From Ryuthela nishihirai (taxonomy: Eukaryota > Arthropoda > Arachnida > Araneae > Heptathelidae): DNA of 64,000 nucleotides. Where the stretch lies: the NCBI GenBank assembly GCA_038380435.1, contig JAWZYU010000013.1, positions 11,979,901 to 12,043,900 on the forward strand, read 5' to 3'. Below are positions 33,408-44,180 of the stretch, piece after piece. The notes beneath the pieces are model-generated. The model was not told the origin of the DNA, did not search any database, and saw nothing but the letters and a program-made list of their open reading frames with translations. A program made the position numbers and the translations under genes. Each line of letters opens with the position of its first letter. Within the stretch, counting starts at the first letter, position 1.

Positions 33408-34608
33408 TACATTATCTGATCAAAAAGTATCCAGACACCCCTTCTGAGTAGTGGATTCACCCAGATGCACCACAGACATGGTCAAAATAAGCATGAGAGG
33501 ATGCACGTGGCCTGGCAAACCTCATACACATGCATGAACAGGAGAATGGGGAATGCATAAGCCCTAAGTGACTTTCAAGGTGGCACGGACATAGGATGCC
33601 ACCTTAGCAACAAGCCAATTCGGGACATTTCAGTCCTGCTGCAGCTATCTCGATCAATGTAAGTGATGTTATTGTGAAGTGGAAACACCTATGAGCAACA
33701 ACAGTGCAATCATGACCCAGCAGGTCATGTCAAATGATAGAGTAGGACAGCTGAGTGCTGAAGTGGGTGGTGCGACAAAATCGCCTGCCTTCAGTTGCAA
33801 CACTCACCACCAAGTTCCAAATTGCCTCTAGAAGCAATGCCAGCATCACAATATTCGCTGTGAGCTGCAAGAAATTGGTTTCCACAGCTGAGCAGCCACA
33901 CAAAAGTCTAGCATAAACAAGATCAATGCCAAGTGTCAGCTGAAGTGGTGTAATGCACAGCACCAGTGAACTCTTGAGCACATTCTCTGTAGTGATGAAT
34001 CACACTTCACCACTGGCAGTCTGACAGATGAATTTGAATGTGGAGAATGCCAGGTGAATGCTACCTGCCTGGCTGTGTTGTGACAACTGTGAAGTTTGGT
34101 GGAGGAGGATTCATGCTCTGGGGCTGTTTTTCATGATTCGGGCTGGGTCCCCTAGTTCGAGTGAATATAATGATGTTCTCAACAATTCTGTGCTCCCAAC
34201 TTTATGGCAACAGTTTGGTGAAGACCCTTTACTGTAACAACATGACAATACCCCCATCCACAAAGAGAGGACTGTGTACGAATGGCTTGATGAGATGGGT
34301 CTGGAAGAACTTGACTGGCCTGCACAGAAACCGGATTTCAACCTCATGGAACATCTTTGGGATAAATCTGAATGCCAACTGCAAGCCAGGTCGAACTGCT
34401 GAACATCAGTAACCAGCTTCACTAATGCTCTTGTGGCAGAATAGCAGGCAATTCCCGCTGCAATGTACCAAAATCCAATGGAAAACCTTCTCCACAGAGT
34501 GGAGGCTGTGATAGTAGCAACAGGTGGACCAATGAGATATTAATTCCTTTCCTATTATCAGGAGATTGTGGATGAGCATATGTCCAGATACTTTTGACCA
34601 CATAGTGT
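33408..34608 (+). mobile_element. Tc1-like transposon 3, inside LINE-C
   Basis: The terminal repeats are related. The left end reads CTGATCAAAAAGTATCCAGA and the right end reads TGGTCAAAAGTATCTGGACA on the other strand. The transposase is on the plus strand in broken frames. It shows [45 protein letters not shown] and LDWPAQKPDFNLMEHLWDK, the DDE_3 catalytic region of Tc1 transposases. It splits the endonuclease of LINE-C, so it is the younger of the two. Several stops mark it as inactive. Confidence 0.85.
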
Positions 34609-34619
34609 GCATTTCTTGC

Positions 34620-35335
34620 AGGCACAAGGAGAACCTTGATATCATCAAGATTCTACTGAAATCCACAATAATTCCATTATACAAGTGCAGTCATATCAGG
34701 TCTTTTGACAGACAAAATATTTCTATTTAATTTAACCATTTGTAGATGATGTGTTAACCATTGTGGATGATAGTTTAATGAATATAGGGTGGTCTGAATC
34801 CGTCCTTGGAATTACCCAAGGCACATAGATAGCAGACCACTATGTGAAGAAGTGTTGTGTTTCTTAGCCCTGGAGAGAGAGAGGAGGGGGAGGGGGTTAT
34901 GAGGTCTAGCTGTATCTCAGCAGGAAATCATAGCCCTTCCAGGGGTGGACACAGAAGGCTGGGAAACAGGAATAGAAACTGGTATCAATGTCAGTTTCCC
35001 CTCTCCAAGAGGTAGCAAGAAAGACTGTTCTGTCTTGTCTTCACTCACTGGAGCTATTTCTCCTCTTTCCAATTCGGAGTGTAGCAAGAAAACATCAGAT
35101 GTTTGCCAGTATAATTCGTGTAGCTTGCCTTCACTGCTGTGTAATCCAGATCAAGATGATTCGAACTACTGCAATAGGCATAGGTGGACTGACCCTGGAA
35201 AGTTGCGTGGGAATGGCCAAGCCTCTGACACTGGGAGCAGCACAGAGCATTAGGTATCCTGCCTTGATAGAAGTTGGAAGGCATAGCATTTTGAAAGTTA
35301 AAATCAGTACTTGAGTGGGTACCAATGTTTCATCA
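34620..35335 (-). pseudogene. LINE-C ORF1 (CCHC knuckles) and endonuclease start
   Basis: The frame at 35131-35335 reads VPTQVLILTFKMLCLPTSIK. Shifted by a frame at 35054-35284 it continues LCCSQCQRLGHSHATFQG, then CSSSNH. This is the usual I/Jockey ORF1 layout, with a fold ending before C..C....H knuckles, one Cys replaced by Phe. At 34620-34690 the minus strand reads QWNYCGFQ then NLDDIKVLL, the 'WN..G' start of the endonuclease. Decayed. Confidence 0.7.
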
Positions 35336-35339
35336 TGAT

Positions 35340-35765
35340 GTGTTAAAACTCGATCTTCGCCATGCATATTGAGACATTTGTTCCAACATGAAATTAGCTA
35401 CATGAAACACTCTTTTTCAGAAGTAACTATGGCTTTTGCATGAGGAAGTCTGTGAAACTGCATTGCAACTATTCAGCCAACTTCATTCATTTTATGGTGT
35501 TTTTCAGAGGTCCAGAAATATTTAAAAAATCCATCACTGAGATACCAGGAGTACAGGAAGGATGTTCCAGGCATTCCCAAAGATTTCTGTTCAATGTTGT
35601 TACTGTTACTTTGGCAGTATTGGAGCAGACATTGTCATGCAACAAAGCAACTTTTCTACTCAAAAATCCCAGGTGCTTCAACTTTATTGCCTGCCTTTAA
35701 ATGCACAAAGTTTTTAATATTGTTGGAAGTTGATGATGTCATCATGGTCCAGAAACTCAATCAAT
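35340..35765 (-). mobile_element. Mariner copy C fragment (DD34D, other subfamily)
   Basis: Minus-strand pieces read LLLIEFLDHDDIINFQQY, KVALLHDNVCSNTAKVTVTT, LEHPSCTPGISVMDF and CWNKCLNMHGED. From the Asp of HDN to the Asp of VMDF there are 34 residues. The DDE core is mariner but clearly different from copies A and B. N-terminal DNA-binding half and terminal repeats are absent. Confidence 0.8.
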
Positions 35766-36254
35766 AGCAGATTCTTATATGTAAAGGTGGACCTAAGAGG
35801 TCAACATAACACATATCGTTTAATTTGGATGTTTCTGTGCAGGGAATGTTTGGAATTCACACAGTGTATTTGTCACATTCAAGCCAATATTTGCTATTGA
35901 TTATGATATTGAAGATCTGCTTCTATGTATACTTATTCCCTCTGTGAGGGACACAAAATCTAACTTAATCCATTACCAGAAATAAAGGTTTTTCACATCT
36001 CATTTGAATGATCCTTATAATTACATATATTTAATTCTTGATGGGCTTTTCCATTACACATTTACGTATACAAATAATACTCATAAAATAATGCTCATAA
36101 TTTCATAATACTAATAAAATTAATTAATTCAAAATTCAGTTAACTAATCTTTGAACTTGATATTAAATCTTATAGTTCAAAAACAATTTTAATTGAGAAT
36201 GACAATATTTCACACTAATAAATTTCATAACATTAAAATTGGAAATATATTTAC
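35766..36254. other. AT-rich intron, nothing recognised
   Basis: No repeat or coding match was seen between the mariner fragment and dynein exon 3. Confidence 0.5.
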
Positions 36255-36368
36255 TTTCTGAAAATCTTTTTCAAAGTCTATTAAATCATTCTTGAATACA
36301 TTAACATGCTGTAGCAAATCTTTTAAATATTCTCTTTGGTTACACGCAAGATGATCAAAAACGTCTCT
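36255..36368 (-). CDS. DNAH5/8: Dynein axonemal heavy chain, exon 3 of 6 in window
   Basis: Thirty-eight codons begin RDVFDHLACNQREYLKDLLQ and end VNVFKNDLIDFEKDFQK. The helix with L..V.VFK.D...F..D.....GPM is conserved in the DNAH5/8 tail, and the GPM part is supplied by the next exon. The minus-strand acceptor is CATTACAG above 36368 and the donor is GTAAAT below 36255. Both phases are 0. LINE-B starts only about 134 bases upstream of the acceptor. The exon is flanked by the two longest introns in the window (15.0 and 18.2 kb). Confidence 0.93.
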
Positions 36369-36597
36369 CTGTAATGAATGAATAAAATAATGTAACAATT
36401 TTATTTAAAAAAAATACTTTTAAATACATTGTTACAAAATTAACAACAGTTTCAAAGGTGGTATGTTTAGAGCAGTTTGAAAATATGCTGCAAAAGATCA
36501 ACGAGACCGAACTTTTGGACTAATTGTTGCAATCTTCCTGTTGTTGTGGGTGGCTCTCGTTGTTTTTGCCAGAGGCATATCGCTTACGCTCACAACA

Positions 36598-37521
36598 ATG
36601 ACCTCAATTTGCAACAGATGTGATGAAGCAATACCACCCAACTCAGAATGCATAGTTTGCAGTGGATGCAAAGACAAACTGCATTTTGTCTGTTCGGGCA
36701 CAACAGAAAAAAATTACGAAAAGCTGTCCCTAGAAAAGAAGAATGTGTGGTTATGTGGTGAATGCAAGTTGAACAAAATAAACCCCAAAGCGACCTTAGA
36801 CATAGGAATCAGAGACAATTCGACACGTGACATCAATCTATTGATAGTAGAGATCCGTGATTTAAAGACAGAGTTGAAATAATTGAAACGAAGTGTAGAA
36901 TTTTTTTCTAGCAAGTATGACGAACTGATGCAACAAGTAATAAATTACGAAAAAAATCAAAAGGATTTAACTACAAAAATCTATGAAACCGAAAATTTAA
37001 ACACAGAAATGAGAGAAGAGATTAAGGAGCTGAAACAAAATCTTAATGACGTGAAACAAAATATAGAAATAAAAATAAAGAAATTCATGGTGTTCCCATA
37101 AATGAACGGGAGGATGAAACAGAGCTTAAAATAAAGTTGAATAAAATTTCCCAGTCATTAAACATAGTCAACTACACAGACAATATGATTGAAAAAGTTC
37201 AAGACTTCCAGAAAGAAATAAAAGCAAAACCCCAAAGATAATTGTCCAATTCGTTACACAGAAAGATAGAGACATTTGGATACAAAACAGGAGAAAAAAA
37301 TTACAACCACTATTGCAGACCTTAATGATAAAGGAACACCAATATATATTAATGAAAACATGACTATGATTAACAGAGAACTTTTCTGGAGAGCTAGGAT
37401 GTGTGCAAAAGAAAAAAATTATAAGTATGTTTGGTTCAAAAATGGAAAAGTTCTAATGAGGAAACCAAATGGTGAAAGAATTAGCAATGTTGATATGTTC
37501 ACCAACTTTGATGATTTTTAA
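36598..37521 (+). pseudogene. LINE-B ORF1: PHD finger + coiled coil + FP-like C-terminus
   Basis: Start ATG at 36598 (MTSICNRCDEAIPPNSEC). Residues 5-57 form a C4HC3-type PHD finger (ICNRC, IVCSGC, HFVCSG, VWLCGEC). A coiled coil (LMQQVINYEKNQKDLTTKIY, EIKELKQNLNDVKQN) follows, then HGVPINEREDETELK. The C-terminal domain has TPIYINENMTMINRELFWRA and YKYVWFKNGKVLMRKPNGER, resembling the FP-protein C-terminal domain found in many LINE ORF1 proteins. PHD fingers in ORF1 are known in CR1-like LINEs. Damage: one stop at 36880 and frameshifts near 37080 and 37235-37275. Confidence 0.87.
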
Positions 37522-37618
37522 ACTTTTAGATTTATCCTATAAACCTTACTTTTTTATCTTTTTTTTTGCTCTTTACTTTTGCTATTTGTTTTTTCTTTAG
37601 GAATATTCTTCTTAGCTA

Positions 37619-38417
37619 TGTCTGATTTGAATTTTGAAGGTCTTAATAGCAACTATGATGTTGCTTATGTAACTACAGGTTTAGAAGCGGAGGCTTTGGT
37701 TCGTAAATAATTATAGTAAATTTATTCACAAAAATAAGTTAGGAATTGCTCATGTTAATATAAGAAGTCAAAGAAAACATTGGGATTCATTAAAATTAAG
37801 CATTAACAATTACATGAAACACATTGATTTGCTTGTTTTAACTGAAACAAATGTAAATAAATATGAAAATTATTTATATAATATTGATAAATTTAATAAA
37901 ATTACAAATGATAATATAAATAAAAATATTAAGGGGATTTAGTATACTATAGAGAAAATCTAGATATTGAAATTATTTCACAACAAACACTTCCAGTGGA
38001 AACTATATATATAAAAGTAAAAAAATATATATAATATATCATGTTTTAGCACTATACAGATCACCTAGTACAGATGTGAACTCTTTTCTGTTGAATTTCC
38101 GAAACTGGATGGAAAATACAGAAAAAGATCAAAATCAGATTTTAATAGGTGATTTTAATATTGATACAATGAATACTAAAAAACATGGCACAGAAAATTA
38201 TATCACACTATTGGCTGAAATGAATTTTGAAAGATTAATAAGGGAAGCTACAAGGGAAGAAATAGTAAAAAATAAAATTACCAAAACCTGTATAGACCAT
38301 ATTAATATTAAACTGATTAAAAATATGTCAGCAAATTCAATAATTCAAACAAGCAAAATAGCAGATCACTATATGACTTTAACATTGATTAGCAACACGA
38401 ATAACAATTTTGAATAA
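37619..38417 (+). pseudogene. LINE-B ORF2 endonuclease, frameshifted
   Basis: ORF2 probably starts at MSDLNFEGLNSNYDV (37619). After a frameshift near 37710 the text reads LGIAHVNIRSQRKHWDSLKL and HIDLLVLTETN, the endonuclease start. After a broken middle, 38076-38417 reads QILIGDFNID, TCIDHINIKL and IADHYMTLTLI, giving the GDFN, D.I and (S)DH motifs. Frames are interrupted near 37940 and 38035. Confidence 0.85.
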
Positions 38418-38605
38418 TACTAATTATACTGAAACAGACCAGGAAAATAAGAATTGATCATTTGACCATAACAATATAAACAAAGCTATTTCTGAAATGA
38501 ACTGGAATTTAAAAAATTATGGAGACAACTCAATGGATGAATTAAACCTATATAAAGTATTTAAAGACATTTATGATGGAATTTTAGGAAAAAAATAGAA
38601 TATAT

Positions 38606-40607
38606 ATGAGGAGTGTTGGAAAGGTAAAAGGAAATCATAGCAAAAACTGGATAACACCGAACTTGATAGAATTAATTAAAGAAAGAGATAACACTTGGAT
38701 TAAATTTAAAAACAATGATAAAAGTGATGCTTATAAAAATAACTATAAAAAATTAAGAAATATGGTTAATATTCAGATTAGAAATCAGAAACAACTTTAT
38801 TATAGAAATAAACTTATAATGAAAAAAAATGATATGAAGGCTACCTGGCAATTAACATATGAAATATTAGAAGGAAAACAGAAAAAATCAGCGGACGATG
38901 TAATAATTGACAATATGTCCAAAAAGAAATTATCTGTGGAAGAAATAGCAAATAATTACAATGACATTTATAATACACTAATTTTACAGATAAGAAATAC
39001 AAATCACCAAGACGATATAAATTATGTTCCAACCACGATGCAAAGAGTTTTGAAATCTATCTATATACATGAAATCACTGAAAAACAAACTGATGAAATA
39101 ATTACTTCATTAGACACCAATAAATCACCTGGTTATGATAATGTTTGCATTAAACATATAAAATTTAATAAAGAGACACTACTTAATATTATATCAAAAA
39201 TTATAAATCAGATTATAATTACTGGGAACATACCTACTGAACTCAAAACAGGTATTTTAAGACCTATTTTTTAAGGTGGTATTAAGGAGGATTTTTCTAA
39301 CCATCGACACAATAACAATTCTGCCTATTTTTTCGAAAATAATGGAAAAATATATTTATAATACTGTTTTTAACTTTTTACTTAAACACAACATAATTAA
39401 TAAAAATCAATTTGGCTTTCAAAAAAGAAAAAACACAATTCAACTAATTTCCAAAATTGCAAATAATATTAATAAATCATTGAATAATAGGGAAAAAATT
39501 GTAACTATGTTCTTAGATTTAAAGAAAGCCTTCGATACAATAGATCATAGCATTTTACTAAATAAATTGGAAAATTACAGTATTCGCGGTATATTGTTAG
39601 ATTGGTTTAGAAATTATTTATCAGACAGATACACAATTACTAAAATAAAAAACTGCTACAGCAGAAAAGTAATTACACGATATGGAATTCCCCAAGGCTC
39701 AATTTTAGGTCATTTACTGTTCTTAGTATACATAAATGATTTGTTCAATACAAAATTAAATAGTGCTATTTATCTATATGCTGACGACATTGTTTTAATA
39801 AACAGTCAGAAATATTTAAATGGTAGCATTTCAGAGGTTCAAACAGATTACAATATTATTATTAGATGGTTAAATCATAATAAAATCTATTTAAATGAGA
39901 AAAAATCAAAACTGATGATTATTCATTCACCAGGATTTCATATTCATCAAAACCTCTTTATCAAAATTCATAAAATAAATTGCAGAAAAAAGGATGCTTC
40001 AAATTGTGAATCATTATGTAGTTGCCCACTTGTTGAGCAAGTAAATAAAATAAATTACTTAGGAATCATTTTTGATGAATATTTTAGGTGGAATGCCCAT
40101 ATATCCCACATATGTGAAAGCTTGAGAATATCAGCGATAAAAATTCAAAAATTGGAATACGTATTAAATATGGAAACCTGTGTAATATTTTATAAAGCAG
40201 TATGCAAATCTATTTTAAATTATGGAATAATTGTGCATGGAAGAACTAACTTAACTAACATAAATAAAATAGAAAAACTGCAGTCTATAATAGCTAAAAA
40301 TATTCCGTTTCATTTGCAAAAAATTTATAAAACTTCCACCAATAGATTAAAATTTTTAAATCTTTTATCCTACAGCAATTTATATAAATATAATTTAATA
40401 ATTAAAAAAATTTTTGACGAAACTTACAAACTAAAAATTCAACATAACAAAAATACAAGACTTCAAAACCAAGGTTATTACAAATTGCCAAATTTTCGAA
40501 ATAATTACGGGGAACATACCTCAGAATATCAAGTACCACTTATATTTAATGCTATTCCAAAAGAATTACTAAATATAGATTCTTTTAGAAGACTTAAAAT
40601 GGAATAA
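38606..40607 (+). pseudogene. LINE-B reverse transcriptase, one double lesion
   Basis: The fragment 38606-39274 ends ELKTGILRPIF followed by a stop. The 443-codon frame after it continues through ILPIFSKIMEKYIYNTVFNF, TMFLDLKKAFDTIDHSILLN, RYGIPQGSILGHLLFLVYIN and YLYADDIVLINSQ. These are polymerase motifs A, B and C with YADD. Two nearby indels around 39272 and 39305 explain the break. The C-terminal region (MGTCVIFYK..., GIIVHGRTNLTNINKIEKLQ) matches the usual post-polymerase domain of CR1/Jockey elements. Stop at 40605-40607. Confidence 0.9.
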
Positions 40608-41081
40608 AAAAATTATTTGGTATTTTCTAGTTAGCTGATTATTATGTGTTGTGTTTTGTGGAATTATTTGATGTACACCATTTTTGTGGCTGAATGGCCT
40701 ATGTTTAATATAATTTATTCATTTTCCTGCAGATAAGCTATTTAGCTTTGCGGGTCAAAATGTAAATGTATTTGTATTCTTTACTCTTATGAATAAAAAT
40801 TATATTCTTCAAAAAAAAAAAGACCAATCAAAGAAATACACAATTTTATAAAAGGATCATGAGAAAAGTTAGTTATACACAAGACTGTATATGCTATTAA
40901 ATGTATACTAAATGTAAACTGTGTATGATATTAAATGTATATTAAATGAACATATGGAAAAAAAAAAAAAACCAAGTTGTTAAGAATGATGATAAATAAT
41001 GAGATAAACTCGACAGTTCAATATCAACTAATAAATCAGCACTTTGACGTCAATTCTAATTTTAGAGGAAAAATTGTCTTG

Positions 41082-41154
41082 AGCCGGGTGGGATACGAAC
41101 CCAGGATCTCCTGATAACATGTCAGGTGCTCTGGGCTGCTGAGCTACCGGCCGC
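41082..41154 (-). repeat. tRNA-like module of SINE3, left arm
   Basis: On the minus strand the order is GCGGCCGGTAGCTCAG (box A type), CCTGACATGTTATCAGG (anticodon-like stem), and TGGGTTCGTATCCCACC (box B and T-stem). The loop base before the anticodon position is A rather than T, and the acceptor stem is imperfect, so this is a SINE promoter, not a working tRNA gene. Confidence 0.75.
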
Positions 41155-41683
41155 CAATCAAGATCTCCTCTAATTAATGCTATGAACATTCCTTTTATGT
41201 CACATATATGCACTATTCAGCAATTTTAACCCAAGCGGCTTTTTATTTGCCATATAGATGGAAAGCATGTATTACAAGTATGCCAATGATGATAAATAAT
41301 GAGATATACTCGATAGTTCAATATCCACTAATAAATCAGCACTTTGACATCAATTCTAATTTTAGAGGAAAAATTGTCTTGAGCCGGGTGAGATATGAAC
41401 CCACGATCTCCTGAATAACAGAGCACCTGACATGTTATCAGAAGGTCATGGGTTCATATCCCACCCGGCTCAAGACAATTTTTCCTCTAAAATTAGAATC
41501 GACATCAAAGTGCTGATTTAAACTGTCTAGTTTATCTCATTATTTATCATCATTGGCATACTTAAAGACATGCTTTCCATCTGTATGGCAAAGAGAAAGC
41601 TGCTTGGGCTAAAATTGCCTGAACAGCACATATATGTGACATAAAAGGAATGTTCATAGCGTTAATTAGAGGAGATCTTGATC

Positions 41684-41757
41684 GGCGGCCGGTAGCTCAG
41701 TGGCCCAGAGCACCTGACATGTTATCAGGAGATCGTGGGTTCATACCCACCCGGCTC
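41684..41757 (+). repeat. tRNA-like module of SINE3, right arm
   Basis: Mirror partner of the module at 41082-41154, with GGTAGCTCAGTGGCC, the same CCTGACATGTTATCAGG stem, and a T-stem shortened by one base (GTGGGTTCATACCCAC). Partial modules at about 41382-41413 (minus) and 41419-41470 (plus) flank the palindrome centre. Confidence 0.75.
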
Positions 41758-41997
41758 AAGACAATTTTTCCTCTAAAATTAGAATCGACGTCAAAGTGCT
41801 GATTTATTGTTAGTTGTTAAGAATGGCATGGTTACATGGAAAACGGAAGACAACAAACATAATTCAAAGGAAAGTTAAATTAGGGTATTTAAAAATTGAA
41901 TTAAAAAATATGAAGTATTGCAGTAGCATAAATGCTTTAAAGAAGAATTTGAGATATTAGAATCAGACAGATAAAAATTGTTTAGTAGCATGGAGAT

Positions 41998-43926
41998 TAC
42001 CGTACTTGCCGGCGTATGACGCACTTTTCCCCCCTCAAAATATGCCTAAAATATGGGGTACGTCTTATGCACCAGTAATCAAAATTATGAGTTGAAATTT
42101 CAGTCTAAAACTTTTGGTTTATATCAATATATATATAAAAGTATTCTTTTGCATTTTGTCCTTTTGTGAAAGAGTGATTTCAAATAAATTGTTTCCATAC
42201 TTTTTTTCTGTTCTGTAAAAATAATAAGTTGTGTGATATATTTTATGCTTCACTACTGACAGAGGGAGCATTCCAGCAAAATAGAGTTCAGATCCACTGA
42301 CATCTCAAGGTTACAATTCATTCAATGTGTGCATGCGTGATCACATTTCACTGGCATATTTTTTCGAAATGCACGAGCATGGCGTGTCGTTACCAATTAC
42401 AGCGCCTCAAGGCAACAAAAACGTAAACTTTTAGTACCAAAGAAGCTTTCTCATGTTTTTGCTGTGAAACATGGCTCAAAAATAATGCAGATTCTGCTAT
42501 GATATTGCATTCAAGCTACAAGTGATTGAGTATGCCAGAGAACACGGAAACAGGGCAGCAGAGAAGAATTTCGGATCACTGCCAACAGAAAAGATGATAA
42601 GAACTTGGAGAAGACAGGAAGAAGACCTAAATAAAGCTATACATAGTAAACATAATCTGCAACATGGAATTGAAAAATGGCCGGAACTAGAAAAAGAATT
42701 AAAAACTTGGATATTAGACCACCGAAGCTCAAGATTTTCAGTTTCCACAAAAATGACTATTCAACAAGCAAGAGTGATAGCTACTAACAGGGGCATCGCT
42801 GATTTTACAGGATCAACGTCATGGTGTTCTAGATTCATGAAGAGAAATGACTTACGTATGCGGACTAAAACAAAAATAGCACAAAAGATGCCAACAGAAT
42901 ATGAAGACAAGATTATCGAGTTTCATAAATTTCTCATTAATGCGAGAAAAACAGGAAATTTTGAACTTTCACAAATAGGAAACATGGATGAGGTCCCACT
43001 GATGTTCGATGTACCCTCAAAGAAAACGGTAGATTCCAAAGGTGCAAGAAGTGTTATTGTTAAAACTTGTGGACGTGAGAAAACGCATTATGCAGTCGTG
43101 TTGTCTTGTTGTGCCAATGGAACAAAATTGCAGCCTCTTTTGATTTTCAAAAGGAAAACCTTGCCCAAGTAAAAACTGCCTAAAGGTGGGTTTGTGCACG
43201 TTCATCCGAAGGGATGGATGGATGAAGGGGGGATGAAGTTGTGGATAGACAATGTGTGGTCTAGGCGTCCTGGTGGACTGTTAAAGAAACCTGCCTTGCT
43301 AGTATGGGATCAGTTTCGGAGTCATAGAACAGAAGCTGTAAAAAATAAAATTAACCAACTGAAAACTCAGTTAGCTGTAATTCCAGGTGGACTAACGAGC
43401 CAGCTTCAACCTTTAGACGTCTGCATTAATAAACCATTTAAAGGATTCATGAAGGAGAAATGGGAACAGTTGGATGCAGTCTACAGATTTTGAAGTGACA
43501 CCATCAGGAAGAAGGAAGAGGCCTAGCATTTTGCAGATTTGTGAATGGGTCAAAACTTCATGGAATGCTGTGAAACATGAGACAGTTGTAAAGTCATTTA
43601 AGAAATGTGGTATTAGTAACTCACTTGATGACTCAGAGGATGATTGTTATATGAAGACTCAGTTTCTGAAAAAGAGGCTTCAAGTGATTCTTCATTTAGC
43701 TCTGGAGATGAATTTCTGGGTTTTGAGGATGAACATTAAAAGGTACCTTACTACAATGTTCCCTAGTTACATTTTTTGTATACATAAATAACTATAAAAT
43801 GGGTACAGTAAATCTTTATGGAAATTCATGAAACAATATGGAAAAAAAAATTTCCGTTAAAAATGTGTCTAAAAAGGGGGGTGCATCTTATACGCTGGTG
43901 CATCCTATACGCCAGAAAATACCGTA
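41998..43926 (+). mobile_element. pogo transposon with both ends
   Basis: The ends are inverted and begin TACCGTACTTGCCGGCGTAT on the left and TACGGTATTTTCTGGCGTAT on the opposite strand at the right. TA flanks both ends, as for pogo. Both ends also carry inner copies of GCGTAT.A.GCAC-like phrases and a C-run/G-run. Length is about 1.93 kb. It carries one transposase gene with few lesions. Confidence 0.93.
42471..43739 (+). pseudogene. pogo transposase, few lesions
   Basis: Start ATG at 42471, stop four codons later, then open. The psq-type helix-turn-helix (YDIAFKLQVIEYAREHGNRA, EKMIRTWRRQEEDL) is followed by a CENP-B-type DNA-binding domain (FSVSTKMTIQQARVIA, GSTSWCSRFMKRNDL). The DDE domain has NMDEVPLMFD, ALLVWDQFRSHR and QLQPLDVCINKPFK carrying three Asp residues. 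The end is acidic (GDEFLGFEDEH) and stops at 43739. Lesions: stops near 42483 and 43171, a frameshift near 43470 and another near 43680. Close to the POGK/Tigger branch. Confidence 0.92.
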
Positions 43927-44180
43927 ATTACTTATGACGAATACAGGTGCTTGTGGTAGAATGGAGTAGAACATAAGTGGTGTGATATGTAGCAGAAGGC
44001 AGGGACTTTCAAACACTTTACTTCACAAAAACGTTTAGTCAATTTTTTGTCACTTCTATTTTTCATTATATCTCACTTCTTTCATTTCCATTAGTTTATT
44101 GTTATATTATATTAACTCCAAAATTACTAGCTGTGGTATCTTATCCACCTGTGATATTACCCTTAATTTTGTAAACTCAT

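Larger units (their letters stand above)
31680..35335 (-). mobile_element. LINE-C, I/Jockey-like, split by a Tc1-like element
   Basis: On the minus strand from high to low coordinates it has an ORF1 with CCHC knuckles, an endonuclease start, a 1.2-kb Tc1-like insertion (33408-34608), the rest of the endonuclease, and the beginning of the reverse transcriptase. The order fits the I/Jockey superfamily. It is heavily decayed, with no intact frame. A mariner fragment abuts its upper end near 35340. Confidence 0.72.
36502..40820 (+). mobile_element. LINE-B, near full length, CR1/Jockey group
   Basis: It has a 5' leader, ORF1 with PHD finger, coiled coil and FP-like domain, ORF2 with endonuclease and reverse transcriptase, a 3' untranslated region, and a run of ten or more A at 40811-40820. 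Possible target duplication: AAAAGATCAA before the start and AAAAGACCAA after the tail, one mismatch. It lies against the transcription direction of the dynein. Each reading frame has a few lesions only, so insertion is more recent than most LINE-A copies. Confidence 0.9.
40989..41811. mobile_element. SINE3 fold-back: 823-bp palindrome with 14-bp target duplication
   Basis: The two halves are inverted copies about a centre near 41415. AGTTGTTAAGAATG stands directly repeated at 40975-40988 and 41812-41825, so the palindrome was inserted as one unit. Each arm holds, from the outside, a tRNA-like module with linker, a body ending near TTATTTATCATCATTGG, and a second partial tRNA-like module. The linker CAATTTTTCCTCTAAAATTA occurs four times, twice per orientation. 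No protein is encoded. Confidence 0.9.
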
